Shown here piece by piece: positions 32,698-41,320 of a DNA stretch of 64,000 nt (the stretch's first letter is position 1; every line of letters begins with the position of its first letter). The position numbers and the translations under genes are program-made. The notes beneath the pieces are model-generated. The model ran no database searches. It saw only the letters and a list, made by a program, of their open reading frames with translations, and was not told where the DNA came from. Source of the DNA: a beta proteobacterium AAP65 (lineage in GTDB: Bacteria > Pseudomonadota > Gammaproteobacteria > Burkholderiales > Burkholderiaceae_C). Where the stretch lies: contig LJHW01000026.1 in the NCBI GenBank assembly GCA_001295865.1, positions 1-64,000 of the forward strand, in the 5' to 3' direction.

Positions 32698-35600
32698 TCA
32701 GAGCTTGTAGGACACGCTCACGTAGTAGCGGCGGCCCGACCAGGCCAGCTCGTTGGGCCGGCTCAGGTCACCGGCGTAGGTCAGTTCGGCCTGGTCGGTG
32801 AGGTTCTTGCCTTCGAAGGACAGCGTGAAGTTCTTCGTCAGGCGCAGCTGCAGCTTGGCATCCAGGTAGCCCGTGGCATCGCGGAAGTTGGGGTTGCCCG
32901 AGATGTCGTTGCCGCCGGTGTAGTACTTGTCGCGGTGGTGGTAGGCCACACGCGCGTTGACCATGCCCTGGTCGTACCACAGGCCCACGTTGTACGCGTT
33001 GCGCGAGAGGCCGGGGTAAGGCAGCTCGCTGTCGTCCAGCGGGTTCACCAACTGGCGGCCCTCGGCGTACTTGTAGTTCATGCGCGTGAAGTTCATGTCC
33101 ACGCCAAAACCCTTCATCCAGCCCGGCAGGAAGGTGAAGGCCGTGCGGCCCGCGATCTCCAGGCCCGTGGTCTGTGCACCTTCGCCGTTGATGGGCTGCG
33201 TCACGTCGAAGAGACGGCCATCGTTGAAGAAGTCGACACCGGCACGGCGGATGCCGGTGCGCACATAGGTGTCGATGTCGGTGCGGAAAAGCGCGGCGCT
33301 GAGCTGCGTGTCGCGGCTCGGGTAGAACTCCAGGCTCAGGTCGTACTTGGTGGCGCGGTAGGGCTTGAGGTCGGGGTTGCCGGCCGAGCAGTCGTCGGTG
33401 CCGTCGCCGCCGGCGAACTGCGGGTTGCCGCTGTTCTCGATGCAGTTGACGTTGGGCGCCAGCAGGTTCAGCGCCGGGCGGGCCATCACCTTGGCATAAC
33501 CGCCGCGCAGCAGCAGCCGTCCATTCATCATCTGCAGCGTGCCGTTCAGGCTGGGCAGGATGTCGCTGTAGGTGTTGTCGATGGCGACGATGGTGTTGGC
33601 GCGGATGCGGTCGGTGAAGTTGGTGCTGCCTGGCGAGCTCTCTTCACGGATGCGGTCGGTGAACAGGCCCGAGCTGGTGACGTTGGTGCGCGTGTAGCGC
33701 ACGCCCACGTTGCCGTCCAGCGGCAGGCCGGCGATCTCGGTGCCCCAGTCCAGGCGCACGTAACCTGCTTCGATGCGCTCACGGATGTCGAAGGCCGGGA
33801 TCTGCGGGTAACGGTTGCCGTCGCTGCCCAGCGCGCTGTAGACGTTGTCGTAGTTGAAGGCGCTGGTGTCGAAGTTGCCCGAGTTGACCGCGGCGTTGTA
33901 GCTCGGTGCCGTCCAGCCCGAAGGCAGGCCGCCGATGCCGTTGTAGCCGCCGAAGAAGGTGCCCGGCGAACGTGTGCGCACCGATTCGATCAGCTGGCGC
34001 ATGGTGGCGCCGTTGACGTAACTCGTGCGGAAGTTGCCGTTGATGAAACTCTGGGCGTCGTTGGGGCGTTGTGCCGTGCCGGTGTACAGCGGGTCGTAAA
34101 CCACGGTCTGGTTGACGTTGGCGCCGCGCACGTTCACGTCGTCGGCGGTCGAGGCCAGGTTGGCGCCGCCGCTGGCCAGGTAGCCGCCACCGTTGTACTG
34201 GGCCGAGCTGCCCTTGCGGCCCTGGGCGCCGAACCAGAGGCGGTTGAAGAAGCCTTCACCCATGGCGTACTGGAAGTCCAGCTTGCCCTGGCGCTCGGTG
34301 TTGGCGGTGGAGCTCGGGCGCCACTGCAGTTGGGCCTGCACGTAGGAGCTGGCGTCGTCGGGGCTGTAGCCGGCGGGGAAGGTGAAACGCGGCAGGCGCT
34401 GGCTGTCGAGCTCGACGATCAGGCCGGGCGCGTTCTGCGTCAGCACGATGTTGTTGCTCTGGGCCACGTAGTCCGACTTCGAATCGACCAGCAAGCCTTC
34501 GATGCGCCAGCGGTCCTTGCGGTAGTTGAAGCCGGCGGTGGTGTAGCTGGAGTCGATGTCGAGCGCGAAGTTGCGCGCTGCGGTGCTGAAGGCCGATTGG
34601 CCGCCGCGGTTGGCCAGGCCCAGGCAGTTGCCCACCACGTAGCGGGTGACGTGGTGGTTCTCCACCACCATGCCCGCCGGCGTGGCCGTGGCGCTGGTGC
34701 CGTTGCAGGTGGCGCCCGAAGGCACGCCGCTGGCGTTGTAGGTGGGTGCACGGCCGGCGGTGTCCAGGCGGGTCAGGGCCACCAGGTCGGTGCCGAAGTT
34801 CATGTCGTTCAGGCGCTGCTTCTGCGTGTTCACCTGGTGGCTGATGTAAGCATCGAAGCCCTTGGCGAATTCGTACTGCAGCGTCAGCTCGGCCGACGAG
34901 CGCTTGTGGTCACGTTCCCAGATGCCGTAACGCGCGATGCGGGGCGCGTAGTCGAACCACTGGCGCTGGCAGTTGGTGCGGTCGGTGGCGTTGGTGAAGG
35001 CGGTGGCGCAGCCGGCGGGCGTCTGCACCGCGGCCATGGCCGGGTTCAGGCTGACCACGGTCTTCTCGGCAGAGAAGTCCCAGTCGCGCAGGAAGGTCCA
35101 CGAGGTGTTGCGCGAGTAGTCGTTGCGGGTGTGCACCTCGTCGTAGACGATGTTGGCCATCACGCCGAGCTTGTTGCCGAAGAAGCGGTCGGCCAGCAGC
35201 AGCGTGGCGCGCGGTTGCGTGCCGCCGCGCGAGCTGCTCTGTTCGGCCGCCAGGCTCATGGCCACGGTGCGCTTGTTGAAATCCAGCGGCTTGCGCGTGT
35301 TGATGCGCACGGTGCCGCCGATGCCACCTTCGGTGAGGTTGGCGGTGCTGCCCTTGACGACGTCGATGGACTTGATCAGTTCGGCAGCCAGTTCACGCAG
35401 CTCGGCACCGCGGCCGGCGCTGCCGTTGGTGGACAGCACCGAGGCGCCGTTGATTTCCACGCGGTTCAGGTCGGGCTCGACACCGCGGATCGAGACCTGC
35501 GAGCCTTCGCCGAATTCACGGGTGAGCTGCACGCCAGAGACACGCGACAAGGCCTCGCCGACGTTCTTGTCCGGGAACTGGTCGATGTCTTCGGCGACGA

Positions 35601-35889
35601 TGCTGTCGCTCACCGTGTCGGCATTGCGTTTGCGCGAAATCGAACCCTGGATCGAGGCGCGGGTGCCCGTGATCACGATCTGCTGCGGGGCGGCGGCGGC
35701 GGGCGCTGCGGCGGCCGGGCGGTTGGCGGCCGGGGTGGCCGCCGGGGCCGAAGCCGCGGCCGCAGGCCGGGGGGCGGCGGCCGGTGCGGCCGTCTGGGCG
35801 AAGGCCGTGCCGCCGATGAGCAGGCTGCTCACCGCCAAGGCGATGCAATGGGGCCGCGGGGTGCGCACAGCGCTGGCGTGGTGGTGCAT
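32698..35889 (-). CDS. TonB-dependent receptor for RG-I fragments
   Basis: This 1063-residue outer-membrane receptor has a signal peptide (1-31) and an Ala/Pro-rich linker (32-67). The plug starts QQIVITGTRASIQGSI and includes VSGVQLTREFGEGSQVSIRGVEPDLNRV. The long beta-barrel ends in YYVSVSYKL. It resembles the proteobacterial sugar receptors with a DTVSDSIVAEDIDQFPDKNVGEAL plug. ATG 35889 has GGAG 10-13 nt upstream. First gene of the minus-strand train, divergent from the rhamnose catabolic genes, it should import oligosaccharides released by PL11/PL4. No SusD-like partner is present, as usual outside Bacteroidota. Confidence 0.93.
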   Translation of the reverse strand: MHHHASAVRTPRPHCIALAVSSLLIGGTAFAQTAAPAAAPRPAAAASAPAATPAANRPAAAAPAAAAPQQIVITGTRASIQGSISRKRNADTVSDSIVAEDIDQFPDKNVGEALSRVSGVQLTREFGEGSQVSIRGVEPDLNRVEINGASVLSTNGSAGRGAELRELAAELIKSIDVVKGSTANLTEGGIGGTVRINTRKPLDFNKRTVAMSLAAEQSSSRGGTQPRATLLLADRFFGNKLGVMANIVYDEVHTRNDYSRNTSWTFLRDWDFSAEKTVVSLNPAMAAVQTPAGCATAFTNATDRTNCQRQWFDYAPRIARYGIWERDHKRSSAELTLQYEFAKGFDAYISHQVNTQKQRLNDMNFGTDLVALTRLDTAGRAPTYNASGVPSGATCNGTSATATPAGMVVENHHVTRYVVGNCLGLANRGGQSAFSTAARNFALDIDSSYTTAGFNYRKDRWRIEGLLVDSKSDYVAQSNNIVLTQNAPGLIVELDSQRLPRFTFPAGYSPDDASSYVQAQLQWRPSSTANTERQGKLDFQYAMGEGFFNRLWFGAQGRKGSSAQYNGGGYLASGGANLASTADDVNVRGANVNQTVVYDPLYTGTAQRPNDAQSFINGNFRTSYVNGATMRQLIESVRTRSPGTFFGGYNGIGGLPSGWTAPSYNAAVNSGNFDTSAFNYDNVYSALGSDGNRYPQIPAFDIRERIEAGYVRLDWGTEIAGLPLDGNVGVRYTRTNVTSSGLFTDRIREESSPGSTNFTDRIRANTIVAIDNTYSDILPSLNGTLQMMNGRLLLRGGYAKVMARPALNLLAPNVNCIENSGNPQFAGGDGTDDCSAGNPDLKPYRATKYDLSLEFYPSRDTQLSAALFRTDIDTYVRTGIRRAGVDFFNDGRLFDVTQPINGEGAQTTGLEIAGRTAFTFLPGWMKGFGVDMNFTRMNYKYAEGRQLVNPLDDSELPYPGLSRNAYNVGLWYDQGMVNARVAYHHRDKYYTGGNDISGNPNFRDATGYLDAKLQLRLTKNFTLSFEGKNLTDQAELTYAGDLSRPNELAWSGRRYYVSVSYKL

Positions 35890-36222
35890 GAACTTGTCTC
35901 CGATGCGGTCGCGGCGGTGGGCTCCGCCGGTGGTGGATGAATCGCTGTCCCGCCGGCACGGCGTCAGGCCGCGGCGTCCGGTGTGGGGGGTGTCGACGCT
36001 CGCTGGGCGTCGCCCTCTCGTCGCCTGGAAATGTTCGTTCAGGGGCGCCGTTTTCACGAAGCGGACATGCCCGCGGTGTGGCCCTGCTTGCTGCACCGCG
36101 ACAAGAGGTGCCCCCGCCGGCCCACCCTAGGGGTTTGCCTGCAGGCACGCGGCCCTGGCCGGGCCAACTTGCACACGCAGCGCCGGTCTCGGCCCTGGGT
36201 GCACGGGGCTGGCCCGGGCTTC

Positions 36223-36239
36223 GATAAGCAAAGCTAATC
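36223..36239. promoter_or_regulatory. candidate operator, GATAAGC-AAA-GCTAATC
   Basis: This is a 17-bp near-palindrome with one mismatch (expected GCTTATC). It stands out as an AT-rich island 22 bp upstream of the plus-strand -35 box and between the two divergent units. It is a plausible site for the DeoR-type regulator or a catabolite activator. No second copy was recognised upstream of the DeoR gene. Confidence 0.35.
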
Positions 36240-36260
36240 CTGCGAAGTAGCCGGCGCGGA

Positions 36261-36289
36261 TTGTGATGATGGGTGCCGGTGCCTACAGT
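36261..36289 (+). promoter_or_regulatory. sigma-70-type promoter of the rhamnose genes
   Basis: TTGTGA at 36261-36266 and TACAGT at 36284-36289 are spaced by 17 bp, each matching 4 of 6 consensus bases. This places the transcript start near 36296, about 85 nt before the ATG at 36382. Confidence 0.45.
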
Positions 36290-36381
36290 CGCCTCGGCAA
36301 CACCGGCTGTCGCACCTTCCAGGGTGCGCCGCGTTGTTCGCCCTCCAGCCCCTGCAGCCGGCTTCGCGCCGCCCCCCGAAC

Positions 36382-38481
36382 ATGACCGACCACCGCCCCT
36401 TCCCCCTCTGGAATGCCGAACACGCCGCCGGCCTCGACGAGCCCGGCCTGCTGCTCTACCGCAGCAACCTGCTCGGCTCCGACCTGCGCATCACCAACTA
36501 CGGCGGCGGCAACACCTCGGCCAAGGTGAAGCAGCAAGACCCGCTCAGCGGCCAGATGGTGGACGTGCTCTGGGTCAAGGGCTCGGGTGGCGACATCGGC
36601 TCGATGAAGCGCGACGGCTTTTCCACGCTCTACCTCGACAAGCTGCACGCGCTGCAGGGTCTGTACCGCGGGCTCGAGCACGAAGACGAGATGGTGGGCT
36701 ACCTGCCGCACTGCACCTTCAACCTGAACCCGCGCGCTGCCAGCATCGACACGCCGCTGCACTCGCAGCTGCCCTATGCGCACGTTGACCACATGCACCC
36801 CGATGCGGTGATCGCGATTGCCGCGATGGCCAACTCCGAAGAGATCACGAAGAAGGTCTTCGAAGGCACCGTGGGCTGGATGCCCTGGATGCGCCCCGGC
36901 TACGAGCTGGGCTGCCGTCTGAAGGCCTACAACGAAGCCCACCCGGGCCTGCGCGGCATCGTGCTGGGCGGCCACGGCCTGTTCAGCTGGGGCGAAACCT
37001 CGCAGAGCTGCTACGAGAACACCGTGGCCTTGATCGAACGTGCCCAGGCTTGGCTGGCGCAAGAGCGCGCCGCGAAGAAGGCCGTGGTTTTCGGTGGCAC
37101 GCGTTTCGAGGCGCTGGCCGACGAAGAGCGCCGCAGCGTGCTGGCCCGTGTGCTGCCGGTCATCCGCGGCGTGGCTTCGGCGGGCAAGCCCAAGCTGCTG
37201 CACGTCAACACCTCACCGGAGGTGATGGAGTTCGTCAACTCGGCCGACCTGGAGCCGCTGGCGGCCCTGGGCACCAGCTGCCCCGACCACTTCCTGCGCA
37301 CCAAGATCCGCCCGCTGGTCGTCTCCGAGGACGCCTGGCGCCTGGACGGCGACGCGCTGAAGGCCAAGCTCGACGAGCTGCTGGCCGCCTACCGCGCCGA
37401 CTACGCCGCTTATTACGACCGCTGCAAACGCGCCAACAGCCCGGCGCTGCGCGACCCCAACCCGGTGGTGCTGCTGCTGCCGCGCATCGGCATGGTGACG
37501 GTGGCCGCCGACAAGGCCACGGCGCGCATCGCCGGCGAGTTCTACGTCAACGCCATCAACGTGATGCGCGAGGCCAATGCGGTTGACCAGTACATCGGCC
37601 TGCCCGAACAGGAAGCCTTCGACATCGAATACTGGCTGCTCGAAGAAGCCAAGCTGCAGCGCATGCCCAAGCCCAAGCCCCTGGTGGGCAAGGTGGCGCT
37701 GGTGACGGGCGGTGCCGGCGGCATTGGCCAGGCCATCGTGCGCCGTTTCCTGGCCGAAGGCGCCTGCGTGGTGCTGGCCGACATCGACGCCGAGGCCTTG
37801 GCCAGCGTGAGCGCCGAGCTCGCCAAGACCTACGGCAAGGACCACGTGCGCGGCGTGAAGTGCGACGTGACCGATGAAGCCAGCGTCATCGCGGCTTTCG
37901 ACACCACCAGCCTGGAGTTCGGCGGTGTCGACATCCTCGTCAGCAACGCCGGCATTGCCAGCGCCGCGCCGCTGGAAGACACGAGCCTGGCGCTGTGGAA
38001 CCGCAACCAGAGCATCCTGGCCACGGGCTACTTCCTGGTGGGCCGCGAGGCCTTCCGCGTCATGAAGCGCCAGCGCACCGGCGGCAACATCATCGTCGTG
38101 GCCAGCAAAAACGGCATGGTGGCCAGCAACCAGGCCACGGCCTATTGCGCGGCCAAGGCGGCCGAGATCCAGCTCAGCCGCAGCTTCGCGTTGGAAGGCG
38201 CGCCCATGGGCATCCGCAGCAACGTGGTGAACCCCGACGCCGTCATCCGCGGCAGCAAGATCTGGACGGGCCAGTGGAGCGCCGAGCGCGCCGCCGCCAA
38301 CAAGATCGACGAAGGCGACCTCGAAACCTTCTACCGCGAGCGCAGCATGCTCAAGCGCAGCGTGTTCCCCGAAGACATCGCCGAAGGCGTGTACTTCTTT
38401 GCTGCCGAGCAGTTGTCGGGCAAGTGCACCGGCAACATCCTCAACGTCGACGCCGGCAACCTGCCCGCGTTCACGAGGTAA
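36382..38481 (+). CDS. rhaEW: bifunctional rhamnulose-1-phosphate aldolase / short-chain dehydrogenase
   Basis: This 699-residue cytoplasmic fusion has a class II aldolase domain at 1-420, with zinc ligands in HVDHMHPD (His134, His137/139) and GGHGL (His198). It splits L-rhamnulose-1-phosphate into dihydroxyacetone phosphate and L-lactaldehyde. Residues 430-699 are a short-chain dehydrogenase with TGGAGGIG (442-449) and YCAAK (Tyr588, Lys592), presumed to oxidise lactaldehyde to lactate. Length and order match B. subtilis RhaEW/YuxG (689 aa). ATG 36382 is preferred over upstream in-frame codons because the family begins there. It is followed after 5 nt by the isomerase gene. Confidence 0.93.
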   Translation: MTDHRPFPLWNAEHAAGLDEPGLLLYRSNLLGSDLRITNYGGGNTSAKVKQQDPLSGQMVDVLWVKGSGGDIGSMKRDGFSTLYLDKLHALQGLYRGLEHEDEMVGYLPHCTFNLNPRAASIDTPLHSQLPYAHVDHMHPDAVIAIAAMANSEEITKKVFEGTVGWMPWMRPGYELGCRLKAYNEAHPGLRGIVLGGHGLFSWGETSQSCYENTVALIERAQAWLAQERAAKKAVVFGGTRFEALADEERRSVLARVLPVIRGVASAGKPKLLHVNTSPEVMEFVNSADLEPLAALGTSCPDHFLRTKIRPLVVSEDAWRLDGDALKAKLDELLAAYRADYAAYYDRCKRANSPALRDPNPVVLLLPRIGMVTVAADKATARIAGEFYVNAINVMREANAVDQYIGLPEQEAFDIEYWLLEEAKLQRMPKPKPLVGKVALVTGGAGGIGQAIVRRFLAEGACVVLADIDAEALASVSAELAKTYGKDHVRGVKCDVTDEASVIAAFDTTSLEFGGVDILVSNAGIASAAPLEDTSLALWNRNQSILATGYFLVGREAFRVMKRQRTGGNIIVVASKNGMVASNQATAYCAAKAAEIQLSRSFALEGAPMGIRSNVVNPDAVIRGSKIWTGQWSAERAAANKIDEGDLETFYRERSMLKRSVFPEDIAEGVYFFAAEQLSGKCTGNILNVDAGNLPAFTR

Positions 38482-38486
38482 GCCCC

Positions 38487-39785
38487 ATGAGCCCAGCATT
38501 GCCTATCGACAGCCAGCTCATCGCAGAGCAGAACGCGCGCCTGGAACGCCATGTGCGCAACGACTACGAGCACCTGGGCGAACAACTCGCCCGGCGCGAC
38601 ATCGACATTGAAACCGTGGCCGCGCAAGTAGCGACTTTCGGCGTGGCCATCCCGAGCTGGGGCGTGGGCACGGGTGGAACGCGTTTTGCGCGTTTCCCGG
38701 GCGCGGGCGAGCCGCGTGACGTGTTCGACAAGCTGCAGGATTGCGCCGTCATCCACCAGCTGGGCCGCGCCACGCCCACGGTGAGCCTGCACATCCCCTG
38801 GGACAAGTGCAGCGACTACAGCGAGCTCAAGGGCCTGGCGCAGGCCTACGGCCTGGGCTTCGACGCCATCAACAGCAACACCTTCAGCGACCAGGCCGCA
38901 CAGGCGCACAGCTACAAGTTCGGCAGCCTCACGCACACCGACGCCGGCACGCGCGCGCAGGCCGTGGCGCACAACATCGAGTGCATCGAGATCGGCAAGG
39001 CGCTGGGCAGCCAGGCGCTGACGGTGTGGGTGGGCGACGGCAGCAACTTCCCCGGCCAGCAGCATTTCCGCCGTGCTTTCGACCGTTACCTCGACAGCAC
39101 CCGCCAGATCGTGGCCGCGCTGCCGGGTGACTGGCGCATGTTCCTGGAACACAAGATCTGCGAGCCGGCTTTCTACAGCACCGTCATCCAAGACTGGGGC
39201 AGCAGCTACCTCGCCGCCACTGCGCTGGGCCCACAGGTGCAGTGCCTGGTGGACTTGGGCCACCACGCGCCCAATGTCAACATCGAGCTCATCGTGGCGC
39301 GTTTGATCGCGGCCAACAAGCTCGCCGGCTTCCACTTCAACGACAGCAAGTACGGTGATGACGACCTCGATGCCGGCAGCGTCAGCCCCTACCGCCTCTT
39401 CCTCGTGTTCAACGAACTCGTGGCCGCGGCGCACGAAGGTGTGGCCGGTTTCAACCCGGCCTACATGCTGGACCAGAGCCACAACGTCACCGACCCCATC
39501 GAGAGCCTGATCGACAGCGCCGAGCAGGTGCAGCGCACCTACGCGCAGGCCCTGCTGGTCGACCGCGCCGCGCTCGACGCCGCGCAACAGGCCAACGACG
39601 CGCTGGCCGCCACCAAGCTGCTCAAGCGCGCCTTCCAGACCGATGTGCAGCCGCTGCTGCAGCAGGTGCGCCTGCGCGCCGGCGCCGCGGTGGACCCCAT
39701 CGCCACCTACCGCGTCAGCGGCTACCGCGCGCGCATGGGCGCCGCACGCCCGGCGCGTGCCGGCGGTGGGGGCGGCATTGTCTAG
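38487..39785 (+). CDS. rhaI: L-rhamnose isomerase
   Basis: This 432-residue TIM-barrel enzyme of the Pseudomonas/rhizobial RhaI type converts L-rhamnose to L-rhamnulose. Metal-site sequences are visible in LEHKICEPAFYST, VDLGHHAPN and FHFNDSKYGDDDLDAGS. The beginning (IPSWGVGTGGTRFARFPG) and the substrate loop (SNTFSDQ) are typical. A good ribosome site (GAGG) overlaps the stop of the preceding gene, and the ATG at 38487 follows 5 nt after that stop. The Gly-rich tail (ARAGGGGGIV) is a minor oddity. It forms one operon with the aldolase/dehydrogenase and the kinase. Confidence 0.95.
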   Translation: MSPALPIDSQLIAEQNARLERHVRNDYEHLGEQLARRDIDIETVAAQVATFGVAIPSWGVGTGGTRFARFPGAGEPRDVFDKLQDCAVIHQLGRATPTVSLHIPWDKCSDYSELKGLAQAYGLGFDAINSNTFSDQAAQAHSYKFGSLTHTDAGTRAQAVAHNIECIEIGKALGSQALTVWVGDGSNFPGQQHFRRAFDRYLDSTRQIVAALPGDWRMFLEHKICEPAFYSTVIQDWGSSYLAATALGPQVQCLVDLGHHAPNVNIELIVARLIAANKLAGFHFNDSKYGDDDLDAGSVSPYRLFLVFNELVAAAHEGVAGFNPAYMLDQSHNVTDPIESLIDSAEQVQRTYAQALLVDRAALDAAQQANDALAATKLLKRAFQTDVQPLLQQVRLRAGAAVDPIATYRVSGYRARMGAARPARAGGGGGIV

Positions 39786-39798
39786 ACAGGCTGCCGGC

Positions 39799-41229
39799 AT
39801 GGCGGGGGGCGAGGGTCTGCTCGACCTGGTGCTCGACATCGGCAAGACCCGCAGCAAGCTGCTGGTGCTGAACCGCGCCGGCGAGGTGCTGGCCCAGGCC
39901 GACCACGCCAGCGGCGCGCTGCCCGCCACGGCCGCCTGCCCCTGGGGCGCGCTGGACACCGCCGGCATCGAGGCCTGGCTGTGCGAGGCGCTGGTGGCCC
40001 TGGGCCCGCTGCGCCAGCGCTTGGCGCGCGCCGTCACCAGCGCACACGGCGCGGCCTTTGCCGCCGTCGATGAACAGGGCCTGTGCTGGCCCGTGCCCGA
40101 CTACGAGTTCGAGGGTTTCGACGAGCGCACGGCCGACTGGCCGCAGCAGATCGGCGCCTTCGCAGAAACCCAGAGCCCCGACCTGCCGCGCGGCCTGAAC
40201 GCTGCCACGCAGTTCGATTGGCTGGAGCGCCACGCCCCCGAGGCATTTGCGCGCGGCCAGTTGCTGCCTTATGCGCAGTACTGGGCCTGGTGGCTCAGCG
40301 GCGTGGCTGCCAGCGAAACGAGCTCGCTCGGCTGCCACACCCACTTGTGGAACCCCACACGCGGCCAGCCTTCGCGGCTGGCGCAGCAACGCGGCTGGGC
40401 CGAGCGCCTGGCGCCGGTGCGCCGCGCCTGGGAGGTGCTGGGCCCGGTGCGCCCGGCGCTGGCGCAGCGTCTGGGCCTGCCCCCTTCGCTGCGCGTACAC
40501 GCCGGCGCGCACGACAGCAACGCCTGCCTGGCGCGTTACCTGCGCAGCCACCCGCGCCTGACGCTGGTGACCACCGGCACCTGGATCGTGGTGATGGCCC
40601 CGGGTGCGCCCGAGCGCCGGCTGGATGCCGAGCTCGACCTGCTGGGCAACGTCTCGGTGCGCCACGAACGTGTGCCCACCGGCCGTTTCATGGGCGGGCG
40701 TGAGCTCCAGCAGCTCTGCGCCGGTGCCGAACCCGAACTTGCCAACGCGGCCGATCTGCAGCGCCTGCTGCAGCGTGGCGTGATGGCGCTGCCGGGTTTT
40801 GAAACCCAGGGCGGGCCCTTCCGCCGGCAGGCCGGCACGGTGGTGGACGCGCAGGGCGACATCGACCTGCTGAGCTTGAGCGCCGCCGAACGCGCCACGC
40901 TGGCCGCGATGTACGCCGCACAGGTGACGGCCTGGATCATCGAACGCCTGGGCGGCCTGGGCCCCACCATCGTGGAAGGCCCGTTTTCGCGCAACCCGGT
41001 CTACACCGGCGTGCTGGCCACGCTGCTGCCGCGCGAGGCGCTGATGGTCAGCGCCGACCCGCTGGAAGGCACGGCCCGCGGCGCCTGGATGCTGGTGCAC
41101 TGGACCGAACCTGCCGTCACCAGCCCGGCCACGCAAGCGGCGCTGCCCCTGGGCGGCGCGGCGCTGGAAACGCTGCACGCGCGCTGGTGCGCGCATGCGC
41201 AGGGCCTGGTGGCAGAGGCCGTGGGCTGA
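39799..41229 (+). CDS. rhaB: rhamnulokinase, FGGY family
   Basis: This 476-residue sugar kinase has the FGGY/actin-like ATPase fold: DLVLDIGKTRSKLLVL (phosphate 1), TSAHGAAFAAVDEQG, HAGAHDSNACLARYL (catalytic-loop Asp), TLVTTGTWIVVM, and GPTIVEGPFSRNPVY. It would phosphorylate L-rhamnulose at O1 for the aldolase two genes upstream. It starts 13 nt after the isomerase stop, with a moderate ACAGG ribosome site. FGGY kinases are hard to assign by sequence alone (fuculokinase and rhamnulokinase are alike), so the name rests on the operon. Confidence 0.88.
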   Translation: MAGGEGLLDLVLDIGKTRSKLLVLNRAGEVLAQADHASGALPATAACPWGALDTAGIEAWLCEALVALGPLRQRLARAVTSAHGAAFAAVDEQGLCWPVPDYEFEGFDERTADWPQQIGAFAETQSPDLPRGLNAATQFDWLERHAPEAFARGQLLPYAQYWAWWLSGVAASETSSLGCHTHLWNPTRGQPSRLAQQRGWAERLAPVRRAWEVLGPVRPALAQRLGLPPSLRVHAGAHDSNACLARYLRSHPRLTLVTTGTWIVVMAPGAPERRLDAELDLLGNVSVRHERVPTGRFMGGRELQQLCAGAEPELANAADLQRLLQRGVMALPGFETQGGPFRRQAGTVVDAQGDIDLLSLSAAERATLAAMYAAQVTAWIIERLGGLGPTIVEGPFSRNPVYTGVLATLLPREALMVSADPLEGTARGAWMLVHWTEPAVTSPATQAALPLGGAALETLHARWCAHAQGLVAEAVG

Positions 41230-41274
41230 AAGGTCCGCGGCCGCGGCATTGCCCGGGCGGGCCGCTTCGAGGGG

Positions 41275-41303
41275 CGCAGCGCGAGCGTGGTGATCGCGCT
41301 GCG
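41275..41303. terminator. bidirectional hairpin between rhamnulokinase and the reductase gene
   Basis: A perfect 10-bp stem (CGCAGCGCGA / TCGCGCTGCG) with a 9-nt loop lies in the 91-bp gap between two convergent genes. It can serve both strands. No T-tract is present, as is common in GC-rich genomes. Confidence 0.5.
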
Positions 41304-41320
41304 GCCGGGCCCGCTGGTGT

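Larger units (their letters stand above)
35890..36381. other. divergent control region of the RG-I/rhamnose locus
   Basis: This 492-bp non-coding spacer separates the TonB receptor gene (minus) from the rhamnose genes (plus). It has no protein that fits any family in either strand. It holds a good plus-strand promoter (36261-36289) and an AT-rich inverted repeat (36223-36239). I found no convincing minus-strand promoter. The part next to the receptor start is G+C-rich and could encode a long 5' leader. Confidence 0.7.

Noticed and set aside
32326..35940. Plus-strand open frame of 1204 codons
   Set aside because: Antisense to the TonB receptor. It is a shadow frame without recognisable sequence.
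35890..36381. Riboswitch or structured leader in the divergent spacer
   Set aside because: No conserved riboswitch core or strong long hairpin could be recognised. Only promoter- and operator-like elements are supported.
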